Positions 58,497 to 64,000 of a stretch of DNA of 64,000 nucleotides are shown here, piece after piece; the first letter of the stretch is position 1; each line of letters opens with the position of its first letter. The stretch lies in assembly GCA_045635765.1 (NCBI GenBank), contig JAZTWH010000026.1:20191-84190 (forward strand). Direction: 5' to 3'. The translations under genes were made by a program, and so were the position numbers. The notes below the pieces were generated by a model. It was given only the letters and a program-made list of their open reading frames with translations. It searched no databases and was not told the DNA's origin. The DNA comes from RGIG995 sp045635765 (GTDB taxonomy: Bacteria; Bacillota; Clostridia; Oscillospirales; UBA644).

Positions 58497-59356
58497 GCAA
58501 TCCGATTCTTCGGGTGCAGGACCTGACCCAGGTGTACGGGGAAGGGACTCCCTTTGAAAAAACGGCGGTCAACGGCGTCTCCTTTGAACTATATGAAGGA
58601 GAATTTATCGGGATTATCGGCCATACGGGCTCCGGGAAATCTACCCTGATCCAAATGCTCAACGGGTTGATGAAGCCCACTTCCGGCTCCATTTTCTTCC
58701 GCGGAGAGGATATTTGGGGAAAGAAATATGACCGCCGTGCCCTGCGTGCCAACGTGGGTCTGGTCTTTCAGTATCCCGAATATCAGTTGTTTGAAGAGAC
58801 GGTGGAAAAGGATATTGCCTTCGGGCCTCGGAATATGGAACTGTCCGAGGAGGAAATTGCTCTTCGCATCCGGGAGGGAATGTACTTTACGGGCCTTTCG
58901 GATAAATTGAGAAAAAAATCTCCCTTCGAGCTTTCCGGCGGACAGAAACGCCGGGTGGCCATCGCGGGCATCCTTGCCATGCGTCCGAAGGTCCTGATTC
59001 TGGACGAACCCACGGCGGGGCTGGATCCCAAGGGATGCAGCGAAATTCTCAGCAATATCCGAGCCTATCAAAAGGAAGAGGGGGCCACGGTGCTTCTCGT
59101 CTCCCACAGCATGGAGGATATTGCCGCCCATGCGGAAAGAGTCATGGTTTTGGAACAGGGCAACCTGCGGATGTTTGACGAAACCCGAAGGGTATTTTCC
59201 CAGGGAGAAGAGCTTCTTTCCATGGGATTGAACGTCCCCCAGATCACCCGGATCTTCCTGACCCTCAAGCAACGGGGACACGGAACCCTGCCTTCGGTCT
59301 TGTCTCCCCGGGAGGCGATTGCCTGCCTTGACGCTGTGACGGGAGGTGTCAAATGA
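58493..59356 (+). CDS. ecfA2: energy-coupling factor transporter ATPase EcfA2
   Basis: 287 residues. Walker A GHTGSGKSTLIQMLNG, Q-loop VFQYPEYQLFEETVEKDIAFG (the A2-type FQYPEYQLF), signature LSGGQKRRVAIAG, Walker B LILDEPTAGLDP. ATGA overlaps on both sides (EcfA1 stop, EcfT start) couple all three proteins. No substrate-specific S component lies nearby, as usual for shared group II modules. Confidence 0.96.
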   Translation: MSNPILRVQDLTQVYGEGTPFEKTAVNGVSFELYEGEFIGIIGHTGSGKSTLIQMLNGLMKPTSGSIFFRGEDIWGKKYDRRALRANVGLVFQYPEYQLFEETVEKDIAFGPRNMELSEEEIALRIREGMYFTGLSDKLRKKSPFELSGGQKRRVAIAGILAMRPKVLILDEPTAGLDPKGCSEILSNIRAYQKEEGATVLLVSHSMEDIAAHAERVMVLEQGNLRMFDETRRVFSQGEELLSMGLNVPQITRIFLTLKQRGHGTLPSVLSPREAIACLDAVTGGVK

Positions 59357-60177
59357 TTCGTGATATTACCCTGGGACAATATTTCCCCGGCACTTCCTTC
59401 CTTCATCGGATGGATCCCCGGGCGAAGATCCTGTTGATGATCGTTTCCGTGGTCACGCTTTTTACGGCGGATACGGTTTTGGCTTATCTCTTTTTGCTCG
59501 TTTCCACTGCCGTAATAATTGCAATGACCCGCATTTCGCTGAAATTTTATCTCCGGGGCTTGAAGCCGCTGTTGTTTATTATGGCCTTTACGGCGGTGCT
59601 GAATATGCTCTATTCCGACGGAGAGCCCCTGGTTACCTTTTGGGTCTTTTCCATTTCCTGGGAAGGGATTTTGAAGGCAGTCTTTATGGTGGTTCGCATC
59701 ATTATGATGGTCCTTACCATGTCGGTGCTGACCTATACCACCTCCCCCTTGCTTTTGACCGGGGGACTGGAACGGTTGCTGTCCCCGCTCTCTTGTTTGA
59801 AGGTCCCCGTCCATGATTTTGCCATGATGATGACCATCGCTCTGCGGTTTATTCCCACTCTGTTGGAGGAGACCGAAAAAATTATGAACGCCCAAAAGGC
59901 CCGGGGTGCGGACTTTGAAAGCGGAAGCCTGGTCCGTCGGGCCAAGGCCATGATTCCCATTCTCATTCCCCTTTTCGTTTCGGCCTTCCGCCGGGCAGAA
60001 GAGTTGGCCGTGGCCATGGAATGTCGTTGCTACGAAGGGGACAACAAAAACCGCACCCGATTTGTGGAATACCGCTTTTCCTGGCGGGATTTGGTTGCAC
60101 TGATCTTTTGCGTTGTCGTTCTCCTCGGGGTTTTGGTGTTGAACCGAATCATATTGCTGGAGGGGGTAGGCCTGTGA
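59353..60177 (+). CDS. ecfT: energy-coupling factor transmembrane protein EcfT
   Basis: 274 residues with five or six membrane helices. The two coupling-helix motifs end in Ala-Arg-Gly/Arg: QKARGADFESG (classical ARG motif) and AMECRCYEG in place of the second ARG. N-terminal GQYFPGTSFLHRMDPRAKI is typical. Its stop overlaps the truA GTG, the common Bacillota order ecfA1-ecfA2-ecfT-truA. Confidence 0.95.
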   Translation: MIRDITLGQYFPGTSFLHRMDPRAKILLMIVSVVTLFTADTVLAYLFLLVSTAVIIAMTRISLKFYLRGLKPLLFIMAFTAVLNMLYSDGEPLVTFWVFSISWEGILKAVFMVVRIIMMVLTMSVLTYTTSPLLLTGGLERLLSPLSCLKVPVHDFAMMMTIALRFIPTLLEETEKIMNAQKARGADFESGSLVRRAKAMIPILIPLFVSAFRRAEELAVAMECRCYEGDNKNRTRFVEYRFSWRDLVALIFCVVVLLGVLVLNRIILLEGVGL

Positions 60178-60902
60178 AATACCTGATCCGCCTGTCCTTT
60201 GTGGGAACGGCCTACTGCGGATGGCAGACCCAGAAAAACGGACCTTCCGTCCAGGCCTGCGTGATGGATGCCCTGCGGAGGATCTTCGGCACCGTCTCGG
60301 AATTTTCCGGGTGTAGCCGCACCGATTCGGGGGTCCATGCACTGGATTTCTGCGTATCCTTTACCGTCCCCGGGCAGATGCCTTGTGAAAAGCTCGTTGC
60401 GGCCATGAATGCAACCCTCCCCAGAGATATTTCCGTCCATTCCGCCCGCTGTGTTCCCGAGGATTTTCACGCCCGATACAGCGTAACCAAAAAAGAGTAT
60501 TTGTATCGCATCCATACGGCACCCGTTCGCTCTCCCTTTTGGGAAGAACGGGCGTGGCACCGGCCGGGGGAATATGATATTTCCCTCTTGAATGAGGCCG
60601 CCGCACCCCTCCGGGGAACCCATGACTTTTGTTCCTTTATGGCTTCGGGCAGTAAAATCAAGGATTGCACCCGCACCGTTTTTGACGCCCATTTTGAGCA
60701 AGGAGACGAGACCTTGAATTTTTACGTCTCCGCCGACGGATTTCTCTACAATATGGTTCGGATTATGGTGGGAACGCTGATGGACGTCCCCCGCCGTTAT
60801 TCTCCCCGAGACCTGCAGGAAATCCTGGAAGCCGCAGACCGTGCCCGGGCCGGAATGACGGCTCCCCCCCACGGCTTGTACCTGCACCGTGTGGAATATT
60901 GA
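60174..60902 (+). CDS. truA: tRNA pseudouridine(38-40) synthase
   Basis: 242 residues. The catalytic Asp lies in GCSRTDSGVHA, with the preceding FVGTAYCGWQ and the later RTVFDAHF and NMVRIMVGTL blocks. The start is a GTG overlapping the EcfT stop (GTGA). The C-terminus PHGLYLHRVEY is the typical TruA end. The last eight codons with the stop are the first unit of a four-copy repeat. Confidence 0.95.
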   Translation: MKYLIRLSFVGTAYCGWQTQKNGPSVQACVMDALRRIFGTVSEFSGCSRTDSGVHALDFCVSFTVPGQMPCEKLVAAMNATLPRDISVHSARCVPEDFHARYSVTKKEYLYRIHTAPVRSPFWEERAWHRPGEYDISLLNEAAAPLRGTHDFCSFMASGSKIKDCTRTVFDAHFEQGDETLNFYVSADGFLYNMVRIMVGTLMDVPRRYSPRDLQEILEAADRARAGMTAPPHGLYLHRVEY

Positions 60903-61001
60903 TAAATTGTATCTGAATCGCGTGGAATATTGATAAATTGTATCTGAATTGCGTGGAATATTGATACGGATTGAACTTGTCCCGTGCAGAATATTGATTT
61001 T
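60876..61001 (+). repeat. four-copy 31-base repeat of the truA 3' end, each copy ending in TGA
   Basis: Units at 60876, 60907, 60938 and 60971. They read L-Y-L-H-R-V-E-Y-stop (truA itself), L-Y-L-N-R-V-E-Y-stop, L-Y-L-N-C-V-E-Y-stop and L-N-L-S-R-A-E-Y-stop. GAATATTGA is identical in all four. Units 1-3 have period 31 (two extra bases before unit 4), so each copy sits in a new frame. Confidence 0.92.
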
Positions 61002-61019
61002 GAAAAGGAGTGACGGTCA

Positions 61020-62150
61020 ATGGATTCTCAAACCAAAAAAACGGTTCGCCGCCTGGATCTGACCAGGGGTGCGTTGGTTCTGACGCTGATCCTGTATATT
61101 GCCGTTGCCCTGGTGATCAATTCCTCCTATCTTACCGTCGATCGGTTGATGCGGTTGCGTTTCAACGTCATCCATGCGTTGGGCGGCGGGGAAAATACGG
61201 TGCAGTATTATGAAGAAGAGACCGTGGACCTGCAGTTGTTTCAGGATGGCTACGTTCTTTTGACCCGCAACGGAGTGACGGTCTGCGGCGGAGATGGGAA
61301 CGTTTATTCTTCCCACACCCTGCAGTACAAGCAACCGGCCATGAAGGTCAGCGAGAAATACATTCTCTGCTTTGACCGGGGCGGTACGTCTTGGAGCTTG
61401 TTGAACAGTTTTCGCATCCTTTGTTCGGGAACGGAAAGTGCCGATATTATCAACGGTGCCGTATCCGACGACGGGTATTTTGCCATTGCGGCAGAACGGA
61501 CCGAATACAAGGGTAGTGTTACCGTGTATAATAGGGACGGGACGGACCTTTCCCGGTGGAATTCGGACAGTTATCTTATCGACTCCTTTTTCACCGAAAA
61601 AAACCGTCTGACCGTGGTGTCCGTGGCTTCCGACCGGGAAAAGACCCATACGGTATTTACCGTTTTTAATTACAAGAAGCCCGGGGCAGAGGCGGTGGTC
61701 ACCGCAACGGATACCTTCCCCTTAGCCCTTGGAGAAAAGGGAAACGAAGCCTTGGAGATGCTTACGGCTACCGGGGCGGTCCTGTTCGACGGCAGCGAAG
61801 TCTCTCCCGTTCGCACCTACCCGGAGCCTTCTCCCGGATTGTACTGCCAGGGGGACAAGGGAACGCTCATCTCCTACGTTACCATGACGGGAACCATTTT
61901 GGTCCAGGGAATTTCCCCACAGGGAGAAGAACTGTTTTTAAAGGAATATCCGTCTCTTCTGTCTTTGGGCTGTTCCGGAGATTTCTATTTTGTTTTGACC
62001 GAGACGGTCCTGCAGGTTTTGGATTCCTCCGGCAATTTGATGCTGGAAACTCCCAACGCCGGCTACTCCAAGATCCTCGCTTCCCCGGAGATCTCGGTTT
62101 TGGTCGGCTCTTCCGCCATTGAAAAATTGGATCTGTCATCCCTTTCATAG
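61020..62150 (+). CDS. DUF5711-like membrane-anchored protein
   Basis: 376 residues: a basic cytoplasmic N-terminus (about 1-16), one membrane helix (about 17-38, ALVLTLILYIAVALVINS), and a long extracellular part with repeated beta strands like a propeller. It resembles DUF5711 proteins, which are common in Clostridia and of unknown role. Preceded by AAAGGAGTG. It is followed by cvpA. Confidence 0.72.
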   Translation: MDSQTKKTVRRLDLTRGALVLTLILYIAVALVINSSYLTVDRLMRLRFNVIHALGGGENTVQYYEEETVDLQLFQDGYVLLTRNGVTVCGGDGNVYSSHTLQYKQPAMKVSEKYILCFDRGGTSWSLLNSFRILCSGTESADIINGAVSDDGYFAIAAERTEYKGSVTVYNRDGTDLSRWNSDSYLIDSFFTEKNRLTVVSVASDREKTHTVFTVFNYKKPGAEAVVTATDTFPLALGEKGNEALEMLTATGAVLFDGSEVSPVRTYPEPSPGLYCQGDKGTLISYVTMTGTILVQGISPQGEELFLKEYPSLLSLGCSGDFYFVLTETVLQVLDSSGNLMLETPNAGYSKILASPEISVLVGSSAIEKLDLSSLS

Positions 62151-62206
62151 AAGATAAAATCAGTTTTAATCGATTGGCCTAAAATTGTTTTTCAGGAGGA
62201 CTTTTT

Positions 62207-62953
62207 ATGGACTTGGCAATCAGTACCACCCTTGACCTTGTCATCGTTGCGATTCTGGCCGTCAGTATCTTTCTGGGCGTACGCCGGGGGTTGATTCACT
62301 CCATCATCAGCCTTGTGGGCAGTATCGTGGCCTTAGTGCTGGCATTGACTTTTTCTTCCGGCTTAGGAGAATACATTGACGCCAATTACGTTAATGCCCC
62401 CATGCGGGGGTGGGTGATCAATCAGTTGTCCGCCTCTTCCCAGACCGTTTCCGCTACCGACTTGGATTTTGACGATCTGTTTGCCAATCAGCCGGAATTT
62501 TTCACCGAGACCTGCGATCTTCTCGGGGTGGACGTCAACGAAATCGCCGCATCCTATGAGACCATGAAGGCCGAAGGAGTGGAATACGCCAAGAGTGCCA
62601 TTATTACCGAGATGGTCGATCCGCTGTCCGCAGTGATCAGCCGAGTAATTGCCTTTGCCGTAATCTTCCTTGGGGCGATGATTGCCATCGTGGTTATTTC
62701 TCTGTTCTCCAAGTTCCTAAAAAATCTGCCCATCATCCGTAAGATGGATAAATTGGGCGGAGGAATTTTAGGAGCCGTGACGGGAATTCTGATCTGCTTT
62801 ATCGTGGTGGCCATTGTTTCCACCGGGGCCAAATATGTTCTCCGGGATCGGAGTCCCTCCGAATTGGATGCGATCAAAAATAAGACCGTGATTTACCGCA
62901 TCTTCCACGACGTCAATCCGTTGGATCGGATTTTTGAAACCGAAACGGATTAA
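62207..62953 (+). CDS. CvpA-family membrane protein
   Basis: 248 residues with four membrane helices. The N-terminal DLVIVAILAVSIFLGVRRGLIHSIISLVGSIVALVLAL is the CvpA family mark. A large loop lies between helices 2 and 3 (about 60-125). Family members affect colicin V export or membrane stress; the function here is unknown. AGGAGG before the ATG. Confidence 0.88.
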   Translation: MDLAISTTLDLVIVAILAVSIFLGVRRGLIHSIISLVGSIVALVLALTFSSGLGEYIDANYVNAPMRGWVINQLSASSQTVSATDLDFDDLFANQPEFFTETCDLLGVDVNEIAASYETMKAEGVEYAKSAIITEMVDPLSAVISRVIAFAVIFLGAMIAIVVISLFSKFLKNLPIIRKMDKLGGGILGAVTGILICFIVVAIVSTGAKYVLRDRSPSELDAIKNKTVIYRIFHDVNPLDRIFETETD

Positions 62954-63045
62954 AATCTCCTGTGTTTTCATGGGAAACACTTCTAAAAAACCACGAAATC
63001 TACACAAAATTATGATACCCGTAACCACAGAAAGGTTGTACCCCT

Positions 63046-64000
63046 ATGCTTTGCAGCAAATGTAAGAAGCGTCCCGCCGTTATTTTTGTGACCAAGATCG
63101 AAAATAACGAGACCGTCAATGAAGGCTTGTGCATTAAATGTGCCAAGGAGCTGGGCATTAAGCCCATCAGTCAGATGATTGATCAGATGGGAATCACCGA
63201 CGAAGAATTGGACGATATGTGCGATCAGATGAACGATATGATGGGCGACGGCTTTTCCGCCCCTTCCCTTGACGCTTTCGAGGAGGGCGGTGCCCAGTCC
63301 ATGAATCTGTTCCAAAAGCTCATGAGTAATTTGACCGGCGGGATGCAGCCCCCGGCCCAGCCCTCCGACCATGGTTCGGCCTCGGAGTCCAAAAAGGACG
63401 AGGGCAAAAAGAAAGACAAAAAAGAGAAAAAACAACCCGAAGGACCTAAGCACAAATATTTGGATGCATTTTGCCAGAATTTGACCGAAAAGGCCCGCAA
63501 GGGCTCCACCGACCCGGTCATCGGCCGGGAAAACGAGATTTTGCGGGTCCTTCAGATTTTAAACCGCCGCACGAAAAACAATCCCTGTCTGATTGGGGAA
63601 CCGGGAGTAGGGAAAACGGCTATTGCCGAGGGAATTGCCCAAAAGATTGCCTCCGGCCAGGCTCCCGCAAAAATTGCCCGCAAGGAAGTATGGCTTCTGG
63701 ACCTGACGGCCCTGATCGCAGGGACCCAGTTCCGGGGGCAGTTTGAGAGCCGGATCAAAGGGTTGATCGAAGAGGTCCGTCAGTTAGGCAATATCATCCT
63801 GGTCATCGACGAGGTTCATAATTTGGTGGGGGCCGGGGATTCGGAAGGGTCCATGAATGCTGCCAATATGCTCAAGCCCGCCCTCTCCAGAGGTGAAATT
63901 CAGGTGATCGGAGCTACGACCCTTACCGAATATCGGAAGCATATCGAAAAGGACGCCGCCCTGGAGCGTCGGTTCCAGCCGGTCATCGTCAACGAGCCTT
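63046..64000 (+). CDS. Clp ATPase, ClpE/ClpC type, N-terminal part
   Basis: The first 318 codons of a Hsp100 unfoldase that continues past the right edge. The N-terminus has a zinc-finger-like CSKCKKRPAVIFVTK and GLCIKCAKELG, as in ClpE and McsA. A Lys/Glu-rich hydrophilic linker (about 105-140) leads into the first AAA+ module: Walker A GEPGVGKTAIAEG and Walker B IILVIDEVHNLVGAGDSEG, with GATTLTEYRKHIEKDAALERRFQ. The zinc finger favours ClpE; the second AAA module and the ClpP-binding loop are out of view. I see no CtsR box upstream. Confidence 0.9.
   Translation, partial: MLCSKCKKRPAVIFVTKIENNETVNEGLCIKCAKELGIKPISQMIDQMGITDEELDDMCDQMNDMMGDGFSAPSLDAFEEGGAQSMNLFQKLMSNLTGGMQPPAQPSDHGSASESKKDEGKKKDKKEKKQPEGPKHKYLDAFCQNLTEKARKGSTDPVIGRENEILRVLQILNRRTKNNPCLIGEPGVGKTAIAEGIAQKIASGQAPAKIARKEVWLLDLTALIAGTQFRGQFESRIKGLIEEVRQLGNIILVIDEVHNLVGAGDSEGSMNAANMLKPALSRGEIQVIGATTLTEYRKHIEKDAALERRFQPVIVNEP

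Noticed and set aside
1..64000. Mobile elements, prophage or integrative element
   Set aside because: No transposase, integrase, terminal inverted repeats, phage structural genes or tRNA attachment site are seen; gene order is typical housekeeping.

Overview
The window looks like a chromosomal segment of an anaerobic, low-oxygen-adapted Bacillota of the Clostridia type. Evidence: Firmicutes-style gene order (dprA-topA-trmFO, plsX-acp-rnc, dnaG-sigA, ecfA1-ecfA2-ecfT-truA), an NAD(H)-linked [FeFe]-hydrogenase operon, an IreB phosphoprotein, LexA with a Gram-positive type candidate operator, and strong AGGAGG-type ribosome binding sites. Base composition is moderately GC-rich by eye. I see no rRNA, tRNA, CRISPR, insertion sequence or prophage.

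Layout. 1-10.9 kb (minus strand): murC fragment, a membrane protein, rnc, an acyl-carrier-like protein, plsX, trmFO, topA, dprA, an RNA 2'-O-methyltransferase and a KtrAB potassium system. 11.1-13.1 kb (plus): a GNAT-like protein and a macro-domain protein. 13.2-17.3 kb (minus): metA, metY, an AEC permease and a HAD phosphatase. 17.5-21.3 kb (plus): dnaG, sigA, a NagD-like phosphatase. 21.6-33.2 kb (mostly minus): amino-acid symporter, proA-proB, alr, nnr, a DUF6106-like protein, ireB, pheT-pheS, a degenerate M14 peptidase. 33.3-43.1 kb (plus): NUDIX, lexA, then a nine-gene hydrogenase cluster in which the catalytic subunits (NuoE-, ferredoxin-, NuoF- and HydA-type) are interleaved with DRTGG, GHKL-ATPase, PHP and HydS-like proteins. 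43.2-50.9 kb (plus, except one small gene): DtxR-type regulator, stomatin, SH3/C39 secreted protein, dut, CpXC protein, MnmM-type methyltransferase, AlaX-type protein, ABC-F. 51-56.4 kb: AraC regulator, malQ, TrkH-TrkA. 56.6-64 kb (plus): RNA methyltransferase, ECF transporter core, truA, DUF5711, CvpA and the start of a ClpE/ClpC-type ATPase.

The hydrogenase would recycle NADH and reduced ferredoxin during fermentation. The embedded HydS-like/GHKL/DRTGG/PHP genes look like a redox- or H2-sensing circuit co-transcribed with the enzyme.

The most unusual structural signal is a repeated architecture at gene ends. Immediately 3' of truA, the GNAT-like gene and the M14-like gene, the last codons plus the stop codon are tandemly copied, with each copy again ending in a stop and keeping much of the peptide. 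Looser tandem repeats lie 3' of four more genes. TrmFO has its ribosome binding site and start duplicated in frame, and DprA and TopA carry repeat-built tails. Other points of interest are an acyl carrier protein lacking its phosphopantetheine serine, an M14 protein lacking its zinc ligands, and promoters that nearly all have an extended -10 element.
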